DNA from: an uncultured Roseobacter sp.
GTDB taxonomy: Bacteria > Pseudomonadota > Alphaproteobacteria > Rhodobacterales > Rhodobacteraceae
NCBI RefSeq assembly: GCF_947495275.1
Contig: NZ_CANLYL010000017.1
Span: forward strand, 27,538-91,537
Length of the DNA: 64,000 nucleotides
Reading direction: 5' to 3'
In this document: one piece after another, positions 42,173 through 51,135 of the stretch
Numbering within the stretch: position 1 is the first letter of the stretch
Layout: each line of letters opens with the position of its first letter
Made by a program: the position numbers and the translations under genes
Notes under the pieces: model-generated
Told to the model about the DNA's origin: nothing
The model's input: the letters and a program-made list of their open reading frames with translations, nothing else
Databases searched by the model: none

Positions 42173-43402
42173 TCATTGGAGGGTTTCGATCTCAAGAAGT
42201 ACTTCTTCCCGAAAAACAGGGTCCGTCTTTTCAAGAATGCTCTTTACGACAATATCCGTGCCATCGCTGCGGAATGCCGGGGATTTTTTCATGAAGGCAA
42301 ATCCATGGTTTTCGATCAATTCGCTCATGATCGAATAGGACATTCCCTGACGGGCCACAGCGTTGGCAATCAGCCGCTCCGCAAGCTCTCTTGGAAAGGT
42401 TTTCGACGCTTGTGCCTCCGACAGAAAAGCTTCTGTGACCTCTTTCATTTTGGGATCCGTCACGAAGATCAGGTTTTTAATCAGGCCCAGAATCTCGTCA
42501 TCGCTCTTTATGCTTAGGAGCTGACTGATTTCTACCAACTCCGTCGTGGCGCCATGACTGAACCCGTGCTTTTTCACCCAGGCTGTCAGGCCGATTTCAC
42601 CCCGTCTTACAGTTCTGTTTTTTTCATTCGTCAGGCGGAAATTTTTCCAGAACCTATAGAATTTTTTCGTGTTCAAAATTGGGGCAGCAATGTTTAGTGC
42701 GTAAGATGCGTAGTGAAAGTTGCGTCTGTCCTTATCGACAGCCCATTGAATTTTTTCGAAGTTTTTAGGATCTTCGTGTTTTACAGCCCAAGCCCAGGCG
42801 GCACCGGCGTAGTCAACATTCAAGGTTTCGGACGCCCCGATCCAGTCCATCGCGCCCGGCAGTGGAAACCAAGTAGAATCGTTTGTCAGAATCAGCCTTT
42901 CCAGTGAGCCCAGCTGGGCTTCTATGGACAGTATGCCATCGCGATAACCACCAAAATCGTAGCCAAAATTAGGGCGCTCGATATACCGCCAGCACCGATC
43001 AAGGACTTTGCGAAGTTCTACGCCGTCCAAGGTGGCATTGCAGATCACAAGTGGTGCGTATCCCGACTGTGCAAGATAGTCTATGGCCCGCAGGTGAGAC
43101 TTCTGTAGGCCTTTTCGGGGATAGAACAGATATATTGCAATCCGGCTCTTCGGGGCGGCTTTGCCGTCCAGCGTTTTGCGTTTCTTTGCCAGCACCAGAT
43201 CGTAATAGGGCGTTGCGAAAAGGTAAGAGATGACAAACGGAGGAAGGTTAATGATCTGCCAGCCGATGCGCAAAAGCTCTCTTTTTAATTTGTTTGCAGG
43301 GATCAGTGGATTTCTCATATGCTGTACGAGGCGTTTAAGTTCCCTTTTAAACCTATATGCCGGGTTCGCACGCATTTGTTTCTGTTCCAAGTTATTGATC
43401 AT
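42173..43402 (-). CDS. RgpF-type rhamnan synthesis protein
   Basis: A 409-residue protein of the rhamnan synthesis F (RgpF) family, glycosyltransferases first seen in rhamnose-glucose polysaccharide clusters. Landmarks are RIAIYLFYPRKGLQKSHLRAIDYLAQSGY, RPNFGYDFGGYRDGI, and LILTNDSTWFPLPG. The sequence is Lys-rich and AT-rich relative to the rml genes next door. It probably transfers rhamnose or a related sugar, consistent with the adjacent dTDP-rhamnose operon. A 199-bp gap with two hairpins separates it from the mutase. Confidence 0.85.
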   Translation of the reverse strand: MINNLEQKQMRANPAYRFKRELKRLVQHMRNPLIPANKLKRELLRIGWQIINLPPFVISYLFATPYYDLVLAKKRKTLDGKAAPKSRIAIYLFYPRKGLQKSHLRAIDYLAQSGYAPLVICNATLDGVELRKVLDRCWRYIERPNFGYDFGGYRDGILSIEAQLGSLERLILTNDSTWFPLPGAMDWIGASETLNVDYAGAAWAWAVKHEDPKNFEKIQWAVDKDRRNFHYASYALNIAAPILNTKKFYRFWKNFRLTNEKNRTVRRGEIGLTAWVKKHGFSHGATTELVEISQLLSIKSDDEILGLIKNLIFVTDPKMKEVTEAFLSEAQASKTFPRELAERLIANAVARQGMSYSIMSELIENHGFAFMKKSPAFRSDGTDIVVKSILEKTDPVFREEVLLEIETLQ

Positions 43403-43546
43403 TAAATGCTGGTTCGAAGCATCATATACTTCTACCTATAACCGTGCTCGCCCTATGCGGGTTTTGTGTGATACAATTCCCGTTTTTTGCGCCCTTCTAG
43501 GCCACTTTAAACGTGATGACCACCCTGCTTTTCGCATAGGCTGAGG

Positions 43547-43592
43547 GTCTCCAAGCCGAAGGGAGACGTAGGGTAGGCAGTTTGCACTACCC
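43547..43592. terminator. Two tandem hairpins between mutase and RgpF-type gene
   Basis: GTCTCC (43547-43552) pairs with GGAGAC (43562-43567), and GGGTAG (43571-43576) pairs with CTACCC (43587-43592). They sit just after the mutase stop in the minus-strand direction, where transcription from the rml operon would end. There is no T-run, so termination is only possible, not clear. They also mark the base-composition boundary. Confidence 0.3.
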
Positions 43593-43601
43593 GCCTAGAT
43601 T

Positions 43602-44978
43602 TTACTGCGAAGATTTACACGCCTGTCTGAGGCGCTCTAACGTCAGAGTCAGCAGTCTTTCCGCTGAATGAGGGTCTTTTGCCTCTATATAGAGCCGCAA
43701 TTCAGGGGCATTGCCGGAAGGGCGGACATGGATCACGTTGTCGTCGGTCAGGGTTATGCGCAAGCCGTCCGTCAAATCGTAGCTGCGTTCTTCCTTGCCG
43801 AGAGGTTCCAGAAAGACGGCGGGGTTTTGCTGCCAGGTCTCTAGCAACGCGCGGCTTTTTGCCTGTTCTATGTTCTGTAACCGATCGGCGACCGTGACGA
43901 TGGGGGGCTCCTGGGCCACGCGGGTGGCGATGCCTCCGTCGCGGCTGGCATAGAGCACGGTCAGGATGGGCAGGGTGCAGTCGCGTGTGACCAGCGGTGC
44001 CAGCACGCCCGCAGGTCCTCGTGCTTCGAACCCCAGCAGGAAACCACCATTGGCCTCATAGCCCACGACGGCCCCTTCGGTCGCCTCCATTGCCGCGATG
44101 ACATAAGGCGAGCCGATCTGCGTCAGATGTACCTCTCTGAAGTTTTTCATTGTCACCCCGCTGTTCGACGAGATCGGTGTTGCAATGACCTCGGCCCCCA
44201 GGGTTTCCGCGGTGATCTGGCCCAGGATGTCACCGGGGATCACGCGCCCGCTCTCATCGGCCAGCAGCGGGCGGTCTGAATCGCCATCCGTAGAAACCAG
44301 CGCATCCAACCCGTGTTCCGCGACCCAGAGCCTGATCTGGTCGCGCACGGTTGGGTCCACCGCTTCGGTATCCACGGGGATGAAACTCTCCGAGCGGCCC
44401 AGTTCAATGACCTCAGCGCCAAGTGCGGTCAGAATCCGCGCCAGAACATCCCGGCCCACGGCACTATGGGCGTAAAGCCCGATGCGTTGACCGGTCAGAG
44501 CGTCCGTTCCGAAGGCCTGCACATAGCGCGCGATGTAGCGATCATTGGCTGTACCGTCTTGTTCCAGCGCGCCAGCGGCGGTGTCGGGTGCAGGGACTTG
44601 CCCAAGATGCGCCAGGATCGCGACCTCATCAGTCTTGCTGATCTCACCGGAGCGGACATAGAATTTCAGCCCGTTACGATCTGCCGGGATATGGCTGCCT
44701 GTGACCATCACCGCGCCGCCGTCCACCGCCTGTGCAGCCAGCGCCAGCGCCGGTGTGGGCACCTCGCCACAATCGATCACATGGGCTCCTGCGGCCCGGG
44801 CGGCGGCAATCACGTCATCCGCAATGCGGGGTGAAGAAGGTCGCAGGTCCCGACCGACACAAAGCACACCGCCGGTATCACAGGCGGCCAGAAAGGCCTG
44901 CACATGGGCCGTGATCAAATCGGGGGTCATGCTCGTGACCAACCCGCGCAGACCGCTTGTGCCAAATTTGACAGACAT
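43602..44978 (-). CDS. Phosphomannomutase / phosphoglucomutase family enzyme
   Basis: A 458-residue alpha-D-phosphohexomutase. It begins KFGTSGLRGLV; the phosphoserine loop is VMVTGSHIPADRNG (Ser retained in the TGSHIP variant instead of TASHNP); the Mg-binding loop is STDGDSDRP; the sugar-binding loop is GYEANGGF; the C-terminal phosphate loop is VRPSGNAPELRLY. It could make mannose-1-P for ManC or glucose-1-P for RmlA. The position 18 bp after rmlA favours a link to both pathways. The substrate preference cannot be read from sequence. Confidence 0.9.
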   Translation of the reverse strand: MSVKFGTSGLRGLVTSMTPDLITAHVQAFLAACDTGGVLCVGRDLRPSSPRIADDVIAAARAAGAHVIDCGEVPTPALALAAQAVDGGAVMVTGSHIPADRNGLKFYVRSGEISKTDEVAILAHLGQVPAPDTAAGALEQDGTANDRYIARYVQAFGTDALTGQRIGLYAHSAVGRDVLARILTALGAEVIELGRSESFIPVDTEAVDPTVRDQIRLWVAEHGLDALVSTDGDSDRPLLADESGRVIPGDILGQITAETLGAEVIATPISSNSGVTMKNFREVHLTQIGSPYVIAAMEATEGAVVGYEANGGFLLGFEARGPAGVLAPLVTRDCTLPILTVLYASRDGGIATRVAQEPPIVTVADRLQNIEQAKSRALLETWQQNPAVFLEPLGKEERSYDLTDGLRITLTDDNVIHVRPSGNAPELRLYIEAKDPHSAERLLTLTLERLRQACKSSQ

Positions 44979-44996
44979 GATGTGTTTCCGACCTTG

Positions 44997-45863
44997 TTAG
45001 AGCTTGCTCAAATAGGTGCCATAGTCATTCTTGGCATATTTTTCCGCTTCGCGGTGCAGGTCTTCGCGGCTGATCCAGCCCAGCTCGAAAGCGATCTCTT
45101 CAGGGCTGCCGATCTGCTGACCCTGACGTTTTTCAATGGTGCGCACGAAGTTACCCGCATCCAGCAGGCTGCCGTGGGTGCCGGTGTCGAGCCAGGCATA
45201 GCCGCGGCCCATGCGCTGCACGGTCAGGGTTTTCTCGGCCAGATACATCTCCAGCAGAGTGGTGATTTCTACTTCGCCGCGGGCGGAGGGTTTGACCTGC
45301 CGCGCCTTGGCGGGGGCCGTGCCATCGACAAAGTAGAGCCCGGTGACCGCGTGGTTCGAGGGCGGTACCTTGGGTTTTTCGATGATGCCGCGCACGATGC
45401 CGTTGCCGTCAAAATCCACCACGCCGTAGCGTTCCGGATCAGCCACCTGATAGCCGAAAACGGTGGCCCCTTGCGGTTGCGCATCAGCAGCAGCCATCAG
45501 GGCCGGCAGGCCCTGACCAAAGAAGATATTATCGCCCAGCACCAGCGCCGAGGGCGCGCCATCCAGGAAATCCTCGGCCAGAATGAAAGCCTGTGCCAGC
45601 CCGTCCGGTGAGGGCTGCACGATATACGTCAGCGAAATGCCCCATTGCGACCCATCCCCCAGCATGCGCTGAAACTGCGCCTGATCCTCGGGCGTGGTGA
45701 TCATCGCAATCTCGCGGATATTCGCCAGCATCAGCACCGACAGCGGGTAGTAGATCATCGGCTTGTCGTAGATCGGCAGGAGTTGTTTGGAGACCCCCAG
45801 CGTGATCGGATAGAGCCGTGTGCCCGAGCCGCCCGCCAGAATGATGCCTTTGCGCTGTGTCAT
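44997..45863 (-). CDS. rmlA: Glucose-1-phosphate thymidylyltransferase
   Basis: A 288-residue enzyme making dTDP-glucose from glucose-1-P and dTTP, the first step to dTDP-L-rhamnose. The N-terminal nucleotide loop [16 protein letters not shown] is followed by [17 protein letters not shown], the catalytic [13 protein letters not shown], and FIEKPK-like [14 protein letters not shown]. Length is typical. The start follows an AAGGAG site. It is fourth in the order rmlC-rmlB-rmlD-rmlA on the minus strand, 13 bp after rmlD. Confidence 0.97.
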   Translation of the reverse strand: MTQRKGIILAGGSGTRLYPITLGVSKQLLPIYDKPMIYYPLSVLMLANIREIAMITTPEDQAQFQRMLGDGSQWGISLTYIVQPSPDGLAQAFILAEDFLDGAPSALVLGDNIFFGQGLPALMAAADAQPQGATVFGYQVADPERYGVVDFDGNGIVRGIIEKPKVPPSNHAVTGLYFVDGTAPAKARQVKPSARGEVEITTLLEMYLAEKTLTVQRMGRGYAWLDTGTHGSLLDAGNFVRTIEKRQGQQIGSPEEIAFELGWISREDLHREAEKYAKNDYGTYLSKL

Positions 45864-45876
45864 CAGAAACTCCTTG

Positions 45877-46725
45877 TTAGGCTCTGTTCAGATCCGCCAG
45901 TACCGAGGCCAGCCCTGTGCGCCAATCCGGGCGCTCGATGCCGAAGGTGGCAGCCGTTGTGCTGCAGTCGAGGCGTGAATTCAGGGGGCGCGCAGCCGGG
46001 GTGGGATAGTCAGAGGTCGAAATGTCGGTCACATCCACCGCCAGAGCAGCTTGGGCGAAGATTTCGCGTGCGAAATCGGCCCAGCTCACATCCGGGGCTC
46101 CGCTGAAATGATAGATTCCGGTTTTGGTCGCGTCTTCTTTCAGCGCCTGTGCCATGGTCATGCAGGCCGCGGCAATGTCACGTGCCGGTGTTGGCCCGCC
46201 GATCTGATCCGCGACGATGGTGAGAGCATCGCGTTCCACCCCTAAGCGCAGCATGGTCTTGGCGAAATTGTTGCCATGGGCGGAAAACACCCAGGAGGTG
46301 CGCAGAACAGCGTGCCTGCCCCCGGCCGCAGTGACACCGCGCTCACCGCCAAGCTTACTGGCACCGTAAACCCCCAATGGACTGGTCTTATCCTCTGGCT
46401 GCCACGGCGTCGTGCCGCCGCCCTCAAAGACGTAATCGGTGGAGATCTGCACAAAGGGCAGGTCGCGCGCGGCTGCGGCGGCAGCCATGGCCGTGGGCGC
46501 CATGGCGTTCACGATCATCGCGGTCTCGCGGTCTTCTTCGGCCTTGTCCACAGCGGTATAAGCAGCGGCGTTGATCACCGCATCTGCATCTGTTTCAGCA
46601 ATGATCGCTTCGCAGGTCCCGGGATCGGTTAGGTCTGCGTCTTCCCGTCCCAGGCAGGTCACCCCGTCAAACCGCGCCAGTTCCATGGCCACCTGACCGG
46701 TCTTGCCAAAAACGAGAACCCTCAT
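45877..46725 (-). CDS. rmlD: dTDP-4-dehydrorhamnose reductase
   Basis: A 282-residue SDR that reduces dTDP-4-keto-L-rhamnose to dTDP-L-rhamnose. It starts [16 protein letters not shown]; the NAD(P) and active-site motifs are [25 protein letters not shown] and YGASKLGGE (Tyr-x-x-x-Lys); the C-terminus has RPLNSRLDC. An upstream ATG at 46779 exists, but ATG 46725 overlaps the rmlB stop as ATGA and matches the family start. Confidence 0.96.
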   Translation of the reverse strand: MRVLVFGKTGQVAMELARFDGVTCLGREDADLTDPGTCEAIIAETDADAVINAAAYTAVDKAEEDRETAMIVNAMAPTAMAAAAAARDLPFVQISTDYVFEGGGTTPWQPEDKTSPLGVYGASKLGGERGVTAAGGRHAVLRTSWVFSAHGNNFAKTMLRLGVERDALTIVADQIGGPTPARDIAAACMTMAQALKEDATKTGIYHFSGAPDVSWADFAREIFAQAALAVDVTDISTSDYPTPAARPLNSRLDCSTTAATFGIERPDWRTGLASVLADLNRA

Positions 46726-47762
46726 GCTTTCACACCCAATCGGTCGCCAACACCTGCGCGGGTCTGCAAGGCGCGCCACCAGTCCTCATTGTCGAGATAC
46801 CATTGCACGGTTTTCTCCAGTCCCTCTTCGAGGGTCACCGAAGGCCGCCAGCCCAGTTCCGTGGCAATGCGCGTGGGATCAATCGCATAGCGCAGATCAT
46901 GGCCTGGACGGTCGGTCACAAAACGGATCTGGTCCTCATAGGGATTGTTTTTGGGGCGTTTCTCTTCGAGAATACGGCAGATCATCCGCACGATATCGAT
47001 GTTTTTCGCCTCGTTCTCGCCGCCGATATTATAGCTGCGCCCCAAAGTGCCTTTTTCCAGCACGGTGAGCAGGGCATCGGCGTGGTCCTCGACATAAAGC
47101 CAGTCGCGCACGTTCTCGCCCGCGCCATAGACCGGGATGTCCTTACCCGCCAGCGCGTTCAGGATCACCACGGGGATCAGTTTTTCGGGGAAATGGTAGG
47201 GCCCGTAGTTGTTGGAGCAATTCGTCATCACCACCGGCAACCCATAGGTCTCGTGCCAGGCGCGCACCAGATGATCGCTGGCCGCCTTGGAGGCGGAATA
47301 GGGCGAGCGCGGGTCGTAAGGCGTGGACTCAGTAAACTGCCCGGTTTCGCCGAGCGAGCCGAACACTTCATCGGTGGAGATATGATGGAAACGGAACCCC
47401 TCCGGTTTGCCCTGCGCGGTCCAGAAACTGCGCGCCGCTTCCAGCAGCTGATAGGTGCCGGTGATGTTGGTTTCGATGAAATCGCCCGGCCCGTCGATGG
47501 ACCGGTCCACATGAGATTCCGCGGCCAGATGCATCACCGCATCGGGTTTATGGGCGGCAAATATCCGGTCCAAGGCGGCACGGTCGCGGATATCGGCTTG
47601 TTCAAAGGCATAAGACGGGTTGTCCGCGACAGAAGCCACATTTTCCAGACAGGCGGCATAGGTCAGCGCATCGAGATTGACGACCTCATGCCCGCGCGCG
47701 ATGGCCTGGCGCACCACGGCAGATCCGATGAAACCCGCCCCGCCGGTGACAAGTAATTTCAT
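46722..47762 (-). CDS. rmlB: dTDP-glucose 4,6-dehydratase
   Basis: A 346-residue SDR forming dTDP-4-keto-6-deoxyglucose. It has [58 protein letters not shown] (catalytic Tyr/Lys) and [17 protein letters not shown] 47762 lies 4 bp after the rmlC stop and 8 bases after GAAGGA; an upstream ATG at 47783 would overlap rmlC. Its product could also feed the DegT aminotransferase at 34899. Confidence 0.97.
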   Translation of the reverse strand: MKLLVTGGAGFIGSAVVRQAIARGHEVVNLDALTYAACLENVASVADNPSYAFEQADIRDRAALDRIFAAHKPDAVMHLAAESHVDRSIDGPGDFIETNITGTYQLLEAARSFWTAQGKPEGFRFHHISTDEVFGSLGETGQFTESTPYDPRSPYSASKAASDHLVRAWHETYGLPVVMTNCSNNYGPYHFPEKLIPVVILNALAGKDIPVYGAGENVRDWLYVEDHADALLTVLEKGTLGRSYNIGGENEAKNIDIVRMICRILEEKRPKNNPYEDQIRFVTDRPGHDLRYAIDPTRIATELGWRPSVTLEEGLEKTVQWYLDNEDWWRALQTRAGVGDRLGVKA

Positions 47763-47766
47763 GGGA

Positions 47767-48330
47767 TTATCCTTCATAGACAAAGGGGCTGTCGAAATTG
47801 GCCAACCCTTTGGCGGCGGCGTCTTTTTCAGACAAAATAGGCTCTAAACCGCCCAAACCCCAGTCGATACCAATTTCCGGGCAATCAAAATGCACGGCCC
47901 CGTCACAGTCGGGCGCATAGTAATCGGAGCATTTATAGATGATCTCTGTCTCGGGCACCCGGGTCGCGAACCCGTGCAGGAACCCGGTGGGCACCAAAAT
48001 CTGCTTGCCGTTTTCAAAGCTCAACTCTGCGCCGATCCATTGACCATAGGTGGGGGAGCCGCGCCGGATGTCGACGACCACATCAAAGAAGGCGCCGCGC
48101 CCGCAGCGCACCAGCTTGGCCTGCGCATGAGGCGGCGATTGGAAATGCAGGCCGCGCACAGTGCCGACCTGCATCGACAGGGAGTGGTTGTCCTGCACCC
48201 AGTCATACTCAAAGCCCTGCTCTGCCATCGCGCGGCGGCTCCAGCTTTCGCTGAAAAAGCCACGGGCATCGCCAAAGCGTTTGGGCTCAAGAAGGAAAAC
48301 CCCCTCCAAGGCTGTTTTTTCAATCTGCAC
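47767..48330 (-). CDS. rmlC: dTDP-4-dehydrorhamnose 3,5-epimerase
   Basis: A 187-residue cupin epimerase converting dTDP-4-keto-6-deoxyglucose to the L-rhamno form. Motifs are [32 protein letters not shown] (catalytic His in GLHFQ), [18 protein letters not shown] and PTGFLHGF. It starts at GTG 48330 with a strong GGAGGGAAGCGG site. It is the first rml gene, 62 bp after the ATP sulfurylase/APS kinase stop. Confidence 0.96.
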   Translation of the reverse strand: MQIEKTALEGVFLLEPKRFGDARGFFSESWSRRAMAEQGFEYDWVQDNHSLSMQVGTVRGLHFQSPPHAQAKLVRCGRGAFFDVVVDIRRGSPTYGQWIGAELSFENGKQILVPTGFLHGFATRVPETEIIYKCSDYYAPDCDGAVHFDCPEIGIDWGLGGLEPILSEKDAAAKGLANFDSPFVYEG

Positions 48331-48392
48331 CCGCTTCCCTCCGATCGGTCCCCTGATTGCAATACACGGGCTTTTGCAAGATTAAAATCGCC

Positions 48393-50117
48393 TCACGCGG
48401 TCGTTTTGCCGCTGATCAGGCCCATGCTCTCGAGTTTGAGCAGTACCTGATGGGCGCAGTTGTCGACCTCGACGTTTTCGGTCTCCACGCTCAACTCGGG
48501 GTTCTGGGGTACGTCATAGGGGTCCGAGATGCCGGTGAACTCCTTGATTTTGCCCTCGCGCGCCAGCTTGTAGAGCCCCTTGCGGTCACGGCGCTCACAT
48601 TCCTCGATGCTCGTGGCCACATGCACCTCGACAAAGGCCCCGAAGTTTTCGACGTCCTCGCGCACGGCCCGTCGGGTGGTGGCGTAAGGGGCAATCGGTG
48701 CGCAGATGGCAATACCGCCGTTCTTGGTGATCTCGCTGGCCACATAGCCGATGCGGCGGATGTTCAGATCGCGGTGTTCCTTGGAGAACCCAAGTTCGGA
48801 GCTGAGGTTTTTCCGCACGATATCGCCATCCAGCAGCGTCACCGGACGCCCGCCCATTTCCATCAGTTTGACCATCAGCGCATTGGCAATGGTGGATTTG
48901 CCGGACCCGGAAAATCCGGTGAAAAACACGGTGAACCCCTGTTGGTTGCGCGGCGGGCGGGTACGGCGCAACTCACTCACGACCTCCGGGAAAGAGAACC
49001 ATTCGGGGATCTCCAGACCCTCCTGCAAACGGCGGCGCAATTCGGTACCCGAGATGTTGAGGATGGTGACGCTGTCTTTATCCTTGATCTCGTCCATGGG
49101 TTCGTATTGCGCGCGTTCCTGCACCCAGACCATATGTTTGAAGTCCACCATCTCGATGCCCATCTCGTCCTGATGCGCGCGGAACATTTCCTGGGCGTCG
49201 TAAGGGCCGTAGAAATCTTCGCCGGCAGAATTCTTGCCCGGGCCTGCGTGATCACGCCCAACGATGAAATGCGTGCAGCCGTGGTTCTTGCGAATGAGCC
49301 CATGCCAAACCGCCTCGCGGGGGCCGGCCATGCGCATCGCCAGGTTCAGCAGCGACATTGATGTGGTGGCGGCGGGGTATTTGTCCAGCACCGCCTCATA
49401 GCAGCGCACGCGGGTGAAATGATCCACATCGCCCGGCTTGGTCATGCCGACAACGGGGTGGATCAGCAGGTTGGCCTGGGCTTCGCGGGCCGCCCGGAAG
49501 GTCAGCTCCTGATGCGCCCGGTGCAGCGGGTTGCGGGTCTGAAAGGCCACAACCCGGCGCCAGCCAACTTTGCGGAAAAAGGCGCGCAGCTCGTTGGGCG
49601 TGTCGCGGCGGGCGCGGAAATCGTAATGCACGGGCTGCTGGATGCCGGTGATGGGGCCGCCCAGATAGATTTTGCCCGCCTGATTATGCAGGTAGTTGAC
49701 CGCCGGGTGGGCATCGTCATCCGCCCCGAATACTTTTTCGGCTTCACGTGCCTTGTTGGGCTCCCAGCGATCCGTGACCGTCATGGTGGCAAGGATCACG
49801 CCTTCCTGGTCGCGCAGGGCAATGTCCTGGCCGATCTCAAGGGTTCCGGCAAACGCCTCATCCACGTCCAGTGTGATTGGCATTGGCCAGAGTGTGCCAT
49901 CCTCAAGCCGCATGGTCTCGACAACGGAGGTATAGTCGGCTTCTGACAGGAACCCTTTCAGCGGGTTGAAGCCACCGTTCATCAGCAGCTCAAGGTCGCA
50001 GATCTGGCGCGGGCTCAGATCCCAGCTGATCAGGTCGCCCGCTTCCGCTTTGAGTTTCTGGGCGGACTCGTAGGAAACATAAAGCTCGGGGACCGGGGTA
50101 AGATTGGGGACAGGCAT
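48393..50117 (-). CDS. Bifunctional ATP sulfurylase / APS kinase (PAPS synthesis)
   Basis: A 574-residue enzyme making APS and then PAPS from sulfate and ATP. The N-terminal sulfurylase domain (~1-385) has QTRNPLHRAHQELTFRAA and IVGRDHAGPGKNS; the C-terminal APS kinase domain (~390-574) has the P-loop FTGFSGSGKSTIANAL, LLDGDIVRKNL, APIAPYATTRRAVR and FTGISDPYDVP. ATG 50117 (MPVPNLTPVPEL) is preferred over a TTG at 50132. A PAPS source inside an EPS cluster argues for a sulfated polymer, using the sulfotransferase at the left edge. It heads the rml operon. Confidence 0.95.
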   Translation of the reverse strand: MPVPNLTPVPELYVSYESAQKLKAEAGDLISWDLSPRQICDLELLMNGGFNPLKGFLSEADYTSVVETMRLEDGTLWPMPITLDVDEAFAGTLEIGQDIALRDQEGVILATMTVTDRWEPNKAREAEKVFGADDDAHPAVNYLHNQAGKIYLGGPITGIQQPVHYDFRARRDTPNELRAFFRKVGWRRVVAFQTRNPLHRAHQELTFRAAREAQANLLIHPVVGMTKPGDVDHFTRVRCYEAVLDKYPAATTSMSLLNLAMRMAGPREAVWHGLIRKNHGCTHFIVGRDHAGPGKNSAGEDFYGPYDAQEMFRAHQDEMGIEMVDFKHMVWVQERAQYEPMDEIKDKDSVTILNISGTELRRRLQEGLEIPEWFSFPEVVSELRRTRPPRNQQGFTVFFTGFSGSGKSTIANALMVKLMEMGGRPVTLLDGDIVRKNLSSELGFSKEHRDLNIRRIGYVASEITKNGGIAICAPIAPYATTRRAVREDVENFGAFVEVHVATSIEECERRDRKGLYKLAREGKIKEFTGISDPYDVPQNPELSVETENVEVDNCAHQVLLKLESMGLISGKTTA

Positions 50118-50217
50118 GGAAAACTCACTCAAATTAGATCATGGCATTCCCCCCAAAATGCCGCTTCATGCCCTTTAACGTGTCCCGCGCACAACCTTCA
50201 AGACGCGGTAAAGAGTT

Positions 50218-50958
50218 TTACCGGGAGATGCGGTTTTTGAGACGCCGCAACAGACCGAGAAACGGCAGACTGTCCTTCCATGACGGGGATGCGATGTCTG
50301 ATCTGGAGGCGCGCTGCACCACATATTGCCGGGGGGTGATAACGGTCAGCCGTTCCGGGTGATCGCGCCTGAACCAGCTATAGGCACCATCAACATGCAT
50401 CGGGCCTCCGTCGGGATGGCCTGCCGGTCTGGACATCATGCGTTCGAAATAATCGATCAGCGGTGTCAGGGCCTGCTGGTGAATGAGCATTGCATGGGTG
50501 GTTTCAATGCCAACATCGCTGGGCAGTTCACGCCAGTGCCCGGTGCGCGCAAGATCAGGCCCCGGCATGCGCGCGGCGTCAATGCGGTGCCCCAGATAGG
50601 CCAGCGACCACTCGGTGGTGACCAACTCATTCATCACCGAGGCCAGCTGCGTCAGGCAGTCGGGGGTGATGGCGGCGTCATCTTCCAGGATCAGGATTGT
50701 CTGGTGCCCGGCATCGCGGGCCTGTCGCAACACCCCCAGATGACTGAGAAAACATCCCCTGGCCCCGATGGAAGGGAACGTTCCTGCCGCATCGGGTTTG
50801 ACGGCTGCAAAGAACGTCACAAGAGGGCTTTGAGCATCAAGACCGATCCGACTGAGTTCAGACAGCATTTCGCGACGGCGGTCGGGACGGCTTTCAAGGT
50901 TTATGACGTAAAGCTTGTCGACCTTGGGCAATACGCTCTCTTTAATCGGGTTCGTCAT
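50218..50958 (-). CDS. Glycosyltransferase family 25
   Basis: A 246-residue GT25 (LPS beta-galactosyltransferase/LgtB-like). Motifs are KLYVINLESRPDRRREML at the N-terminus, SIGARGCFLSHLGVLRQA, and the acidic site ILILEDDAAITP. ATG 50958 is preferred to a TTG at 50964. It is about 100 bp upstream of the PAPS gene on the same strand and divergent from the flippase. Confidence 0.9.
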   Translation of the reverse strand: MTNPIKESVLPKVDKLYVINLESRPDRRREMLSELSRIGLDAQSPLVTFFAAVKPDAAGTFPSIGARGCFLSHLGVLRQARDAGHQTILILEDDAAITPDCLTQLASVMNELVTTEWSLAYLGHRIDAARMPGPDLARTGHWRELPSDVGIETTHAMLIHQQALTPLIDYFERMMSRPAGHPDGGPMHVDGAYSWFRRDHPERLTVITPRQYVVQRASRSDIASPSWKDSLPFLGLLRRLKNRISR

Positions 50959-51135
50959 TGTCAAATTCTCGCTTCCCGGGAAGGCCCCTGATGGGTGTGG
51001 ATGGGATCACCCGATCATCCGGGGAGTGCGTGGACATTCTTACCCGTGCGCTCTAAGAGGAAAAAGCCTGTAAACCTCAAATAGTGGTCGAATTTTTGTA
51101 TAGCGCTCAGTTAATTATAACGTTTGCGGCCCAAA

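Larger units (their letters stand above)
29757..43600. other. AT-richer glycan cassette, probably acquired separately
   Basis: From just after ugd to just before the mutase, base composition drops visibly. As a hand count, 34561-34620 is 27/60 G+C (45%), whereas 20401-20460 is 40/60 (67%). The contents are serotype-style: exporter, amino-sugar enzymes, GtrA/GtrB trio, methyltransferases and an RgpF-type protein, flanked by housekeeping EPS precursors (manC-ugd on one side, mutase-rml on the other). No insertion sequence or attachment site is visible at the edges. Confidence 0.6.
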
